From: Moringa oleifera
Taxonomy: Eukaryota; Streptophyta; Magnoliopsida; Brassicales; Moringaceae
Assembly: GCA_021397835.1 (NCBI GenBank)
Contig: JAJFZO010000575.1
Coordinates: forward strand, 2,423,001-2,487,000
Direction: 5' to 3'
Length of the DNA stretch: 64,000 nucleotides
How positions within the stretch are numbered: position 1 is the first letter of the stretch; each line of letters begins with the position of its first letter. The position numbers were made by a program, and so were the translations under genes. The notes below the pieces were generated by a model that worked only from the letters and a program-made list of their open reading frames with translations, did not search any database and was not told where the DNA came from. Shown here one piece after another: positions 25,143 through 41,405 of this stretch.

Positions 25143-28100
25143 ATGGGCTATGCACAGCTAGTTATTGGGCCTGCAGGCAGTGGAAAGGTGAGTATGACAA
25201 CTTGTACGATTCTGTATCTTGAATTTTATAGGTTGCCAAGCATTCTTCTAGGATGCTGTGATCATGGGGTTTATTTAGGAAATAATTATTGTGGTTAAAT
25301 AATCTGACCTTTTGTCTCCTTCAATCAGTCAACATACTGCTCTTCTTTGTACCGACACTGTGAAACTGTGGGCCGGACGATACATATTGTTAACCTAGAT
25401 CCTGCTGCAGAAAATTTTGACTATCCTGTGGCCATGGGTGAGTACATGATCTGATACCTCTTAAGTTCAACTGATTTCTTCCTTTCCCTAGTTTGATAGG
25501 AGCTGGTTGTTTTCCTGCAGATATTAGGGAGCTTATTTCTTTGGATGATGTCATGGAGGAACTTGGACTTGGTCCCAATGGTGGCCTGATATACTGCATG
25601 GAGTATCCTTTCCACTATCATTTGTTGTTGTTACATCTTCCTTTAGGGCTGGTTTTTATTTTATTTTAGGAGGACTTAAAGTGCATAAAGTCTTTAGCTT
25701 CTTGTTTGTTTAATAATTTGTGCCATTTGTCTGTAGACTGTTAAAGAGACAGATAATTTTATTTCATTATTCTGGAAATCACTTCTTTTTCAAAGAAGCA
25801 ATGGAGCAAAAAGTTACATACTTGACTTCCCTGGTAAGGCATCTTGAAGACAACCTCGATGATTGGTTGACAGAGGAATTGGACAATTACATGGATGATG
25901 ATTACCTCGTTTTTGACTGCCCAGGTAACAATTTTTACCCCATGTCATCATCTGTCTCTTAATTCATATGCACTATATAGTTGAAATTAAGTCTTACTTC
26001 TCAATTTCTACGCCAGCACAATCACATGAACCTCTTGCTTGAATCCTCTTGCTTGTACACATGCACAAGGAGTTGTGGGGTGCCTAATGGAACTTTTTAA
26101 TCCTGATACCCATGAAATGTGCTGAGTTTCCATTACCTCTTCTTTTTCCTTTTAACCTTTTGTACTAAATCAATGTAATTTTTCTCATAATTTGTGCTTG
26201 TTCATTTAGTTATGTCTTGCCTAGCATACCATAAGGACTATGGTTTAATGTTCTTGTTTGGGATATGCAACTTTATTAAAAAAAAAAAAAAATACAGGCA
26301 ATGTTTTTGTTCCTAATACAGCTACCTGTGGTTAATCTGGTCTAGAGACCTGACTTGATGTTTGGTTCAGAGATTAAGTATTAATAACTTGCCTTTGCAA
26401 ATTAACATTCTCCTGTATACAAATTAAGGAAAAAGTCATTGCTTCATTGTAACATGTTGGAAGAAGGGACAACCATTTAGGTTAATATGACTTAAATTTT
26501 GTCTTCTTCTTTTGGGTAATAGCTTGATCATCACGTTAATTTAAGTGAAGTGCAATGTTAGAGAGCATGAGAATCCTACAGCTGTACAAGGAGGGCTTCA
26601 AAATGATTTGAAATATACTGGTTCTGCTTGCTTTGCTCAGGGTATCTGACTAGGCTCTCCCAATACCCTGTTACTTTGAAACTTTATTGCTGACATGATA
26701 AATATTTGGTGGAAATGTATCTGTGTAGCTGTCCTGTCTTTATCATGGTGATTCTTGTTCTTCAAAATGTGTCACTAATTATCCAAAACTTTGAACACTT
26801 CATAGGCCAGATCGAACTCTTTTCACACGTGCCTGTGCTCAGGAACTTCGTGGAGCACTTGAAGCGCAAGAATTTCAATGTTTGTGCTGTCTACTTGCTT
26901 GATTCACAGGTTTGTACCAGTTATATTCCTTCCCTCCTCCCTCATTTGTTCTGGTGTCTGGATAATTTAACTTCTAGTTATCCATTGACCCTGAAATTTC
27001 TACTTTATTTGTAACAGTTCATTACAGATGTGACCAAGTTTATTAGTGGGTGCATGGCATCTCTTTCTGCAATGGTCCAACTTGAGTTACCTCATGTTAA
27101 TATCCTCTCAAAGATGGACCTTGTCACAAACAAAAGAAATCTTGAAGAGTGAGACCTTTATCTTTAGCTGTTTTTTCAGTTAGTGTACACCTATTTTATA
27201 CATTATTGAATCTTCTAATCTGTATTGCTCTCTGGAGCTTAGCTATTTGAATCCGGAGGCTCGAGTTCTATTATCAGAGTTGAATCAACGAATGGCACCA
27301 CAATTTGCAAAGCTAAACAAATCCTTGAGTGAACTGGTGGGTAATAAGCAGCTTGATATTCAAAACTGTTTTTTTTTTTAACCCTATCTGCCAAGATTAG
27401 TTTTGCAGGAAACAATTTTCATGATTTCAGTTGCATCATTCAACAAAGGCAAAACTTGGCACTAATTTTCATTTTTTTACTTGGTTATGATGAGTAGAAA
27501 AGCATCATCAATATCAAAAGGTTGCCCAATAAGTCAACCACTTTGAGGGGCCATTTCATTTAATAATTTTCTCGGCAGGAGCCTTTACAGCTGTAATTTC
27601 TAGGCTAGTTATCCTTTGAAATTAATAATTCTTTAGCTGTAGAAGATTTTACAAATACTTACATTGAAGTTAGAGTAGCGTGTCTTTTTCAAATAGGATT
27701 GTGACCATGTGTTTTATTGTATGATTTTGTACTTCTATGGTTATAGAATGAAATAACTAGTATTACTTTTCTCTTTGTATCATGTGTCCTGGATCTCATG
27801 AACATGTGATTTAAATATAATGTTTGGTGTGTTATAGGTGGATGAATATAGCATGGTCAGTTTTGTGCCGCTTGACTTGAGAAAGGAGAGCAGGTATGTC
27901 TGTCTGTCTTTTGATGGGATACATGTTTTCATAAACTATGGCATGGATTAGCAAAAATTTCCCTGGACTTCTATCTTTTCATGGAAAGCAAGTTACATAG
28001 GAGGGGGACAAAAGTTAACCTTGGTAGGTTATCCTTTAGAAAGACATTTCAAACAATTAAGTGATGTTGACTTGGTCATTTTGCAGCATACAATATGTGT

Positions 28101-28186
28101 TGGCTCAAATTGACAGCTGCATTCAGTATGGGGAAGATTCAGATGTCAAAGTTAAGGATTTTGATCCCCCAGATGATGATGAGTAG
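25143..28186 (+). CDS. GPN3: GPN-loop GTPase 3
   Basis: Small GTPase needed, with GPN1, for assembly and nuclear import of RNA polymerase II in eukaryotes. Nine exons: 25143-25187, 25329-25437, 25521-25602, 25839-25924, 26806-26909, 27018-27148, 27243-27336, 27838-27893, 28087-28186; 268 residues, the usual length. [17 protein letters not shown] gives the P-loop (G1, residues about 9-16). NLDPAAE follows, then GPN in LGLGPNGG at 69-71, DCPGQ (G3) near 105-109 and SKMD (G4) near 173-176. The tail DFDPPDDDE is acidic. All phases agree. Nearly every segment resembles the Arabidopsis GPN3 homologue as remembered. One oddity: the usual CMEYLED is CMEHLED here, from exon 4 beginning right after gtaag at 25838. 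Confidence 0.96.
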
Positions 28187-29060
28187 CCATATTATTTCAC
28201 CAGGCTTTTTTGAGAGTTCGTCACCTGCACTGCTGCCTTGATGCATATAGAAGCAGTGACACCATGTAGATATCCTACGAAAAGACCTGGAGGGTTAATT
28301 TAACAAATATGTATGACTGTTTTTCCATAAACAATATCTGGGTGCATAATTGAGGTGCATTTGAGTTCTACATCAGCTTGCTTTTGCTATTTTTTTTCCA
28401 TTTTGGTTACGGTACAATCCTCATTCTTTCACTTGATGGCAAATGACTTTCTCTATGTTGCTTTCCTTCCTGAAGTAACAAAACCCTTGTGCTTTTTAAC
28501 AACGGGTTTTTAACTATATTATGAATGTCATCTTTTTAAGGCAGTGCAGCCATGGAATTTAACTGGAATTTCCATTTTTGAGAATAAGGTAACAGGACAT
28601 GATCCTTGGGTCAGGTGGAAATTAGCTCAAGCTAGAGATACATTTTCCTATTGCCATATTAACTGGGTAAGTTCCTTTTGCTTTTACATTGGGCACTACA
28701 CATCTTTCTCACTTTGTGCTGTTTCATCCAGAAACACTTAATAAAAGCCTATCTTGCAATCATCTTAACAAAGTCTGTTGTGGTTATTCATAACAGTTGG
28801 AACTGATAATATATTGCCACTGAAATTACATCACCAGATGTAGTGCCAAGTGCTCAACAGACTTTCGTCTAATTCATTCACATAAAAGTAAACTCTTAAA
28901 AGAGTAGAACAAGTATCAGATTAGAAAAGCAACTCATTGAATTTTCAACATAGTAATCCATATGCAAAAAGCCAAATAATTTAGTCTTCAAACCATGCTA
29001 ACATAACAAAAGTTCCTTCAAAAAGCCTAACCGTCGCCTCTACTATAGCATTAACTAAAT
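28187..29060. other. Convergent 3' ends of GPN3 and RPL5
   Basis: 3' UTRs of the two convergent genes. An open frame at 28544-28741 has no recognisable content. No further gene seen. Confidence 0.6.
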
Positions 29061-32359
<3,299 letters not shown>

Positions 32360-32639
32360 TGGGATGCACCGTCAGGCAATAGAGTTTCAGACTCGGCAGA
32401 AGTGGCGAGAAGAGAAAGAATAAGGAGCTAATATACTAAAACCCTAGTGACGCCATGTGATCCCAATCAACGGCCAAGATTCGATTCTATATAGATGCTA
32501 GGTTTTATGGAAGACGGCATTCAATATACAGACGGGTGTTGAGTGGAACGGTGTACCCAAGTCTCCTTGAAGACACGTAACCTCCTCCAGGGAACTCCTT
32601 CCCCTCGACTATTACTACTCTTGTTGATGCAACAAAAAG

Positions 32640-33130
32640 TTTCATAAATTTTGATATTTATTTTTAAATATTATTAAATTTATATTTAAAATAATAAATT
32701 ATAATTTTTTAATTTAATTTAATTTAAATTTTGTTTCAAAAATTAAATTAAAAGTGTTTAAATTAAATATTTTATATAATAAATTTTGATTTAAAAGTTT
32801 CATAAATATAAAAAATATTTAAGTTACTGTTATAAAAGATTTTATAATTTTTAAATATTAAAAACATATATTTTTAAAATTTATAATTTCAAAAATTTTA
32901 AAAAATAATATAGTTATTTAATAAATTATAAAAATTTTTATGATAGTAATTTAAATATTTTTTATATCTATAAAAAATTTTAAGTTAAAATTTATTATAT
33001 GGGATCTTTGATTTGAATATTTTTTAATAAAATTTAATTAAAATTAAATTAATATATTAAAATTTAATTTAATTTTTTAAAAATAAAATTTTAATTAATA
33101 ATATGGAGTAAAAATCAAAATTTTAAAAGA
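32640..33130. repeat. Imperfect palindrome, MITE-like
   Basis: The stretch at about 32740-32850 is, with mismatches, the reverse complement of about 32925-33010 (both contain ataaaaaatatttaa and taataaatttt in inverted sense), and the similarity continues outwards to about 32660 and 33110. A stem-loop of roughly 490 bp. No coding capacity; ends and target duplication were not fixed. Confidence 0.5.
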
Positions 33131-35039
33131 TCCTTGTTTTATTAATTTTTATTATATATATTATATATTTATTTTGTAAAAATAAAATTAATAATGATTA
33201 TTAATTTTTACTATTAAAATAAAATAAATATGTATTATATATAGAGCAAAGATGAGTTAATTATGTGGCTGGGCTTAGCTTTATGCCATCATGTGCTCTA
33301 GATGGTCCAATCTCACAAGTTTGGAGGATTAATAATATTTTTAATAAATATTTATTTTAAAATATTTTTAATATTTAATATTTAATTTTTAATTTTTTAA
33401 AATGAATTTGAATAAATAAAAATAATCAAACTAAATTCTAATTTAAATTATATAAAAAATTAAGTACATTTAAATTGTTAAAATATTTAAAAATAATAAT
33501 TTGAATATTTTTTTTTGTTTTGAGTTAATTTTAATCTTAAATTATTTTCAACTTCATAGTTATTTACTATAATTTTTTATCATAAAACATATATATACAT
33601 AATATGTAAAAAATTTCAAAATTTTTTGTAATGATAGTTCAATGTTTTTTTCACATTTATATAAAATTTTAAATCAAAATCCATAATAAAAGATCCTCAA
33701 AATTGAATATTTTTTATTTTAAATATTTTTATTAAAACTTAATTTAATTATTTTTACCAATCATCAAATACAAATTAAAAACATATATTCTTCAATATTT
33801 TATATGATATTTACTTTAGGTTTTTAAAAAGTAAATGTCAAATGTCATATTTTAAAATAAATTTTAATTTTTTAAAAAATTAAAGAAATCATGATTTATT
33901 GAATATTGTTTGAATTAAATAATCATAAAAATTAAAAATATATTTATTATTAAATATTTTAAAAGTAAATTAACTTTTTGTACTTTAGTTTGAGTTTAGT
34001 TTTTAAAATTTAAATACTTTTTAACTTATAATTCATTTTTTATAATTTTTAAAAAAAATTAAAGAGTATAATTTTCCAATTAATTTTTAATTTTTTTAAA
34101 ATTATCTTTAACATTTATATAAATTTCAAATTAAATTTTCATTGTAAAAATCATCAATTTAAATTTTTTTATTTTTAAAATTTCTGATAAAGTTTTATTT
34201 GATTAAAGTCAATAAATGATACTTATTTTTAATTTTTTAATATTTTTAAAAATTGATTAAAAATTTTTATAGTTCTAATAATTAAAAATAACATGAAAAT
34301 ATCTGTAAAATAGTTATGGAGTTTGTGCTCCTAACCGAGCAACTGTGAGTAATATTTTTAAAAATAATTAAAATTTTTATAATTAATTCATAATATAATT
34401 CATAATATAATCAATTGCTAATTACGAATTCGTGTAATGCAAAGAATTATCTTATTATATTAATTGTGTATTATCAAATTTATTCATAATAATTTTAATG
34501 GATATTTAAAATTATTGTTTAAACAAATATATAAATTAAAAAATCAATCCAAATATTAAAGTTAATAATAATTTTTATAATATAAAATATTATAAAAATA
34601 ACTAAATATCACATTTATATATTTGATAAAATATTAAATAGTTATTAATCATGAGGACACAAATAATATGAATAAAATTAATGAGTTTATAGCAATCTCA
34701 AATTTAAATATTTAAAAAATAATTACTATATAAATAAAAAATTTAAATAAATTTTAAGTCGATATTTTAAGATGAAATATGGTTTAATAATATTTCAATA
34801 AAAAATTATAATTAATAAGAAATAAAAATTTAAAATACACGTTATAAATCTACCTTTCATTTTAATGAAACATTATAAAATTATACATAATTATATATTA
34901 TTATATATGTAGACATTGTAAATGTATTGAAATACTATTAATTGATAATTTTTTTAAAAAAATTATAACATTAAAATAATATTAAGATCAATTCAAATAT
35001 TTTAAGTGAAATTTATTCGTTTGTGTAAAATATCTTAAA

Positions 35040-35470
35040 TTTGGATTAAAATATATGTATTCGAATCTGTCTTAAGGTGAAACTTATCTTAAATTCATAT
35101 AATTACTCGTATACTATCCGAACTCATTTAAATTTATTTATTATATTTATATATTATAAATTTTAATAAAAATAAATTAAAAAATATTAATAAAAATTTT
35201 ACATAAATTTTTATTAATTAAATAAAAAATTAAATTTAATAATAAATTGTTAATATCTATTTTAAAATTTTAAATTTAATTAAATTTAAATAAATTTTTT
35301 AATATAATTAAGTTTCAAATAAAAAAATTAATGTACTAATATGATTATGTAAATGAGTTCAGATAATGGATATTTAAATACAAAAATTTAAATTCAATCT
35401 GAATCCGATTCAGATATTAAATTTTAAATTTGAACTCGCTCAAATTTAATTAATATTATTCAAATCCATC
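35040..35470. repeat. Possible second foldback element
   Basis: The phrase tatccgaactcatttaaat near 35115 is echoed in inverted form as taaatgagttcagataatgg near 35350, with further weak inverted similarity outward. Boundaries uncertain. Confidence 0.35.
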
Positions 35471-36649
35471 CTATTAAAATTTAGTGGGATCCAGTATCTC
35501 CATAAATTTTATCTATTACCATCTCTAGTTATAACATTATTAAAATTGTCAACGTGTCAAATTGTAATTTATTATAAATAATTTAAAATTATATAATTTT
35601 AAATTAAAATTAAAACAATGTATATATGTATTTATTTATTTTAAAATATTCATCAAATTAAGGTTAATTTTTGAAGATAAATTTCATTAATTTTAAATTT
35701 TAAAATAATATAGATAAAAATGATCAATGTTTATTTATTATTTTAAAAATTAAAATTTTAAAATATTTAATATCAACATTGTCAACTATAAAATATTAAT
35801 TAAATTTATATCTAGGTAAATTAATAGTATCAATATTTTAAATTTATAATTACATTATATTTAAATTTGAATTATAAATTATTGTAAATTTAAAATTCTA
35901 TTTTTTTAAGATTGAATTTATTATTAAATCATCAATACTAATATTAATTAGTACATATTAAATTAATTTAAAACTTAACAATATAGAGGAACTAATTTAT
36001 ATATATATATATATAAGTATTTGTTATTGCAAGAATAACTTTATATTTTAAAGTTAATTTAATATGAAAACTTATTTTTTCATGTCATTACAAATTAATA
36101 AAATTTAAATTTTAATAGTTTTGTTATCAAAAATCTATAAGTATTATTTGTATAATAAATTTATGTACAACAACTAAAGTTATATTTTTGTAAAAAATAT
36201 TATATTATATTATATTATTTTTATTTTATTTTTATATTATAATTTAATTAATGATATAATTTCAAATTTTAAAATGAAATTTTAATGAATATAATTTAAA
36301 ATAAAAACGAAATTAGAAAAAGAAAACTTAAAGATAAAAAAGATCAAATCAAAATATGTAAACAATATAAATAAAATCAATAAGAAAATAAATTTGATAT
36401 CGTTTCATTAAATGGAGAATAATAAAATAATATTTTTTATATTTAAATTTATAAATAATTAAATAAGAGATACATTAATCATTAAAAATTTTGAAAAAAA
36501 TTAATTTTTATGTAATACTTTTCGGATCAAAAGAAATTGATAATTTAAAACTCAAAGTTTTTCCTCCTTTGATCAAACTGTTGATCACACCTTATAAGTT
36601 TTATAATCAGTTTCTTTATTATCAAATGAGGAAAGCAACGATTATTAAA

Positions 36650-36674
36650 AATATATATATATATATATATATAT
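36650..36674. repeat. (AT)n microsatellite
   Basis: About 12 perfect AT units. A shorter similar tract is at about 35998-36015. Simple repeats within the AT-rich block. Confidence 0.95.
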
Positions 36675-37789
36675 CTTTTGGATAAACAATATTTAATAAT
36701 TTTATAATTGAAATTGTTGTTTATTAGCAAATACCTCAATGTTGATTTTACGGAATTCTGTGCAAATATATAAGATTTTAAAAAATATATAACAAAACAA
36801 TAAATTTTGTTTACACCAATATTTAATATGATACATTAATAAAGTTATTATAAAATAAAATATAAAATTTTAAAATATAATAAAAATCATAAAAAATCTA
36901 TTATGCAAGCTTATTTGGAGTAAAAAAGTTGGTTCATATAGAGTGAAATATTTAAAGATTAAACTTATTATTAAATTTAAATTTTTAATGATAGTTTTTT
37001 TAATTTGTTATTTTTAGAATAAAATTATTAATAAACAAAAAATTATAAATATTTTGATAAAATTGTAAATTAATATGAATATCAAATTTGTATAGATAAA
37101 TGAAATGAAATTTTAAATTTTAAATTATTAATAAAAATGTCAATATTTATAAATTATTATAATAAAAATTGTAAAATATTTAATATTAATATTTTGAAAA
37201 ATTTTAATATTTATATCAATATCATGCAACTATTAATGTAAAAACTTTTCAAAAGGCTTAAAATATTGATAATTTAAGATCCTCGTTATATAAGATGTTT
37301 AATTTAAATATTATTAATTTTTAAATTTTTTATAAAATTTAATTTAAACTAAAATTAGATTTATTAATTTTTAAATATAAATATTTAATTGATATGAAAA
37401 CCTTTACCCAAAATTATAATGATAATTTAAACATTTTTTATAAATATTAAAAAATAAAATAAAATAAATTGTATTAAATTTTTAATTTAAATATTTTGAA
37501 AATTTTTAATGAAATTTAAATTTAACGAAATTAAAACAATTCAACCAAGAGAGAAGGGAGGGCAACAAAAGAAGGGGAATGTCCAAAACTGGCTCTGAAA
37601 GTCAAGTCGCAAGAGCTACTCCTCCAAAGCTGACAACCAGCAGGGCTTATGTGGTACGTTATCGACAGTGCTTGATCCGATTGGCTGAGCTTGAGTATAA
37701 ATCTAGAAGAAACAAACTTGACAAGATTACTGATAGGACTGCTAATGAGAATTAAATGGAATCGGGGAAACCTCTGATCACAAGAGAGG

Positions 37790-40227
37790 ATGTCCCAAGC
37801 TGACGTCTCTTACAGGTAAGTAATCTAAGATTTCTTCGTCTCAATTATTTTGTCTGGGTTGATTGATTGTTTATATCTCAGGAAGTGTTGCTTTTTTTGT
37901 TATTGATGGAGAGTTCTTGTCAGTTTCGAGGATATGCATTTTTAGTCTTATGAGTTTGGAGCCAGACGCTGGAATTTCTGCATTCCTTTCTGGGATTTTA
38001 TTTTGGTGGTTTAAGTGAGAATTGAGACAAAAACCCTGAAAATTTAAGCTGTTTGAATTTTTTTTATGTGTATGTCTATCTGCATCATTGATAATCATTG
38101 ATCGAGTCTCCTTTTTCATGAATAAAGCAAATTGTTGAAGGCAATGCAATAAAACTCGTGAATGGATTAAATTTTTATTCTACATCACATGCACATTATT
38201 GTTTCTTTGGATAAATGGGTGATGGAAATTTCTCAGAGCTTTTTTTTTTTTTAATGGTCCCAAGAGCATCTTGATTTACAGGGTAAAGTAATTATATAAT
38301 ACTCTTGTAGAATAAAGATCTTAAGTTTGAGACACAAGGTTTTGTGGGCATTATCACGATGTGAAAGATGTTTGATGTGTGGATGATTTCTGGATCCAAC
38401 TAACATATCTATCAAATTATAAAAGAGCCTACCATTTTGTTCTTTTGGAAGAGTAGATGGAGTTGTTCCAAATTGCAGTGAGTGACTTATGCTGTTCCAT
38501 TGAGGGATCTGGTTGACCCTAATCCTCGGGGTCTCCAAAATACTTATGCATGCAACACTTCTTGCATTAAGTGACTGCACAGTCAGTTTGTTTTCAGGTG
38601 ATGGGTGTTCTAGTGCTGCGTCCAATTTTGTGTTTGTGACTTTCATGCTGACACAACCAGCTTATTTTAATCATCTATCCTTTGCTATCTTATATTATGT
38701 TTGCCCAAATCTTTTAAGCATTCTTCATGATATATAGCGTCACTTAAGCTTTGATCAAGTAGAGACGGAGTCGAACAAGTGTGAATTAGCTATGTGTTCT
38801 TATATCCTCTCTACTAGTTTTCTTTCGATCGCTGATGGGTCTTGAACTTTCTTGTTGGTCTATTAGCACTAGTTGGTCAACTAGTCTTCTGGTTGGGTAC
38901 TAGGCTCTAGGATAGTTTTTTCTATGTCTCTATCCACCATAGAAATCTGTATATTTTAACACTGTGTGTTTCTAATTGGTATTTTTCCAAGTGCATATTG
39001 ACAAAATCTGTGTGTAAATTGTGAACAATTCACAAGAGGAGAGAAATGATAAGTTTATTTTTGTTACCTTGTCTGGTGCATTCTCCAAAAGTTGCTTGAC
39101 ATACCAAGACGCAAGGGGAATAAATCATCTGTATTATTTACCAGAATCCCCTGAACATTTTGTCTGATAGGTTGATGTAAGATGTCTGAAGTTTATCATC
39201 AGGGATAATGAATTCACATAACTACTAGTATGATACTCTTACTTTTTAACTAGATAACTATACTTGTACATGGGAGATACCCCTTGGTGCAAACTATATA
39301 TAATAGTTAACTTTGTTTCTAATAAAGAAAAAAAAAAAACTGTCACTGTTATTTTTTATACCTGATTAATATCTATGTGAATTGGAGTTAATGTGTTTTG
39401 AGGCCTGGATAATGTTGATTATGATCTTGTTAAGCTTGAATGTGTCATCATCTTGTCACTAGTTATAACTGCTATCAAGTCTGTATAGCATTCAATTCAC
39501 ATAGGAAAGGATACAACTACTTTGTTTATTCTCTTCCACATTTCTATCTTATTGGAGGTAATCAATGGTAGTCATAACTTGTTTCCAGCAGTGCTCTTGG
39601 GGTCTCCACTCTCTGTGCCATTATGGTCATGCAAAATAACCTCTCTTTGGTCTCTTTGCTTTGTTGCTTTGGAAAAGCTTTGATCCTGTGTCATAGATAA
39701 ATGGTACCTTTAATGTTAATTGAAGACCACTTTAATTGTCTACAAAACAAAGCATTCATTACTGTTGAAAGCGTTTACAGAATGCATGTTATGATTTTGA
39801 TATTTCTTTTAGTGAAGCATTTTATTGTTGCAAAGCATTTACTGATATGTATAGTTTGATATGTTTGCACTTTTCCCATCACAGTTGTGGGTCTTGTGGA
39901 TATCCTTTGAACTTAACATCTTCCAACCGGATTACTTCTGGCATAGACTCTGAATATAGTAAATCCATAAAGAAGGGGTTTATCTCCTTTCTTTCTGTAG
40001 ATCTCAGTCGATTCACACAGGTTGATGAGGTAAACTGTTTTCCTGTCGTTTGGGGCCGTTATCGTTCAAAAACTAAACTCTTGTGTCGTAAATGTGGGGC
40101 TCACATAGGCTATGGACATGGAGAAACTACTGCTCTTTGTGGTTTTCACTCTCCTAACTCATCTGGCTCTGCTTATAAGAAGTTCACCATAAAGATCCGA
40201 GCTCTACAGCCTTCCGAAGAGAGCTAA
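37790..40227 (+). CDS. Small CxxC-CxxC protein, At4g08330-like, function unknown
   Basis: Two exons, 37790-37815 and 39885-40227, separated by a 2.07 kb intron; 122 residues. Exon 1 encodes MSQADVSY with TAC AG|gtaagt, and exon 2 opens with (AG)T TGT to give SYSCGSCGYPLNLTSSNR. Two CxxC pairs (Cys10/13 and Cys76/79, in LLCRKCGAHIGYGHG) would form one zinc ribbon. Between them lie the conserved SIKKGFISFLSVDLSRFTQ and WGRYRSKTKLL. This agrees with the plant family typified by uncharacterised Arabidopsis At4g08330; I know no function. The gene's TAA is 8 nt before the ATG of the F-box gene in the same exon, with no room for a terminator or promoter between them. An in-frame ATG at 39847 lies in the intron and would lose the first CxxC context, so the 37790 start is preferred. 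Confidence 0.88.
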
Positions 40228-40235
40228 TTGGGGAT

Positions 40236-41405
40236 ATGGAAGCTCCTTCTGGTCATGGTCTTACCTCCATCATGCACCTGCCTGATGATTGCCTCTCTAA
40301 TATTTTCCAGTGGCTTGATTGTAGCTCTGATCGTGAATCCTTTGGCTTGACTTGCCGCCGATGGCTAAATATTCAAAATATATGCCGTCTATCCTTAAAA
40401 TTCCAGTGTTCATTAACTGTACTCAGCCATCCTTCATTATCTCAAAACAATCTTGACGTAACTTCCTATCATCTCTATCGGCTACTTACTCGTTTCCAGC
40501 AACTGCAGCATATGTCTCTATCTGGTTGCACAGAGCTGCCTGATTCAGGCCTCACCCTGTTGGAAAACTATGGTTCTAAATTGCAAAGTCTTTATCTGGG
40601 TTGTTGTTTTGGCATCACTGATGATGGACTTTCCTTCATTTCCAATGGTTGCCCCTCCTTAGAAGTTATTAGTCTTTACCGGTGCAATATTACTGATGCT
40701 GGGTTAGAGAAGTTGGCTAATGCTTGCTTTGCTTTGACCAATGTGGATCTCTCATATTGCTCACTTGTTTCTGACTCTGGGTTAAGGGCTCTTTCACAGG
40801 GGTGCTGCCAACTTAAAGCAGTCAAGATATCTCAATGCAGTCTCGTAACTGGCATTGGCCTTAGTGGCTGTTCGCCAACTTTGGTTTTTGTTGATGCTGA
40901 ATCTTGTAAGATTGAACCAGAGGGGATAATGGGGATTATTAGTGGAGGAGGTCTTCAGTTTTTAAATATTTCTGGTATAAGCTGGTTTCCCAGAGCTGGA
41001 CTGGCAGCATTTGGCTCTGGAGTTGCTTCAAGGCTTAAAATCCTCAATATGCGGATGTGCAGAACTGTTGGTGACGAATCCATTGTGGCTATTGCAAAGG
41101 GTTGTCCACAACTTCAAGAATGGAACCTGGCTTTGTGTCACCAGATTAGGACTTCAGGGTGGGAGTCTATTGGGTTATGCTGCCATCATTTAGAGAAGCT
41201 TCATGTAAATCGGTGTCGCAATTTATGTCACATTGGGTTGCAGGCATTGAGAGATGGGTGCAAGCAGCTCTCTGTTTTGTACATGAATGCAAATCCCCAT
41301 TTATCTGTTGCTGCGGTGGAGCTGTTTAAACTGTACAGAAGCGATGTTGAGATCAGGGCAGAAGAAATGATGTTTGTTGGGCCAGATTGGACAGATATAA
41401 GTTGA
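40236..41405 (+). CDS. F-box/LRR-repeat protein (FBL12-like)
   Basis: Single-exon, 389 residues. Likely the substrate receptor of an SCF (Skp1-Cullin1-F-box) E3 ubiquitin ligase. The F-box covers about residues 12-50 (LPDDCLSNIFQWLDC, then SFGLTCRRWLNIQ). About ten cysteine-containing leucine-rich repeats follow, from about residue 90 to 365, with units such as LQSLYLGCCFGITDDGL, LTNVDLSYCSLVSDSGL and LKILNMRMCRTVGDESI. The tail is EIRAEEMMFVGPDWTDIS. The ATG (G at -3 and G at +4) lies 8 nt after the upstream gene's stop, in another frame. The call FBL12-like rests on overall architecture and remembered similarity; substrate unknown. Confidence 0.92.
   Translation: MEAPSGHGLTSIMHLPDDCLSNIFQWLDCSSDRESFGLTCRRWLNIQNICRLSLKFQCSLTVLSHPSLSQNNLDVTSYHLYRLLTRFQQLQHMSLSGCTELPDSGLTLLENYGSKLQSLYLGCCFGITDDGLSFISNGCPSLEVISLYRCNITDAGLEKLANACFALTNVDLSYCSLVSDSGLRALSQGCCQLKAVKISQCSLVTGIGLSGCSPTLVFVDAESCKIEPEGIMGIISGGGLQFLNISGISWFPRAGLAAFGSGVASRLKILNMRMCRTVGDESIVAIAKGCPQLQEWNLALCHQIRTSGWESIGLCCHHLEKLHVNRCRNLCHIGLQALRDGCKQLSVLYMNANPHLSVAAVELFKLYRSDVEIRAEEMMFVGPDWTDIS

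Larger units (their letters stand above)
32640..37530. repeat. About 5 kb extremely AT-rich, gene-free block
   Basis: Almost entirely A/T, with recurring phrases on both strands such as ttaaatattttttatat and taaaattttaatt. It lies between RPL5 and the zinc-ribbon gene. A small less AT-rich patch is at about 33245-33330. No transposon coding domain is visible. Parts are inverted repeats (see separate entries). Copies of the same phrases occur in other spacers at 4690-5420, 45560-46740 and 47100-48240, suggesting a local family of non-coding elements. Confidence 0.7.

Noticed and set aside
36491..36739. Open frames on both strands over the AT microsatellite
   Set aside because: Low-complexity Ile/Tyr/Lys strings caused by AT repeats.
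39847..39884. In-frame ATG at 39847 as start of the zinc-ribbon protein
   Set aside because: It lies before a good acceptor (cccatcacag). The spliced exon at 37790-37815 gives a better, family-like N-terminus with the first CxxC intact.
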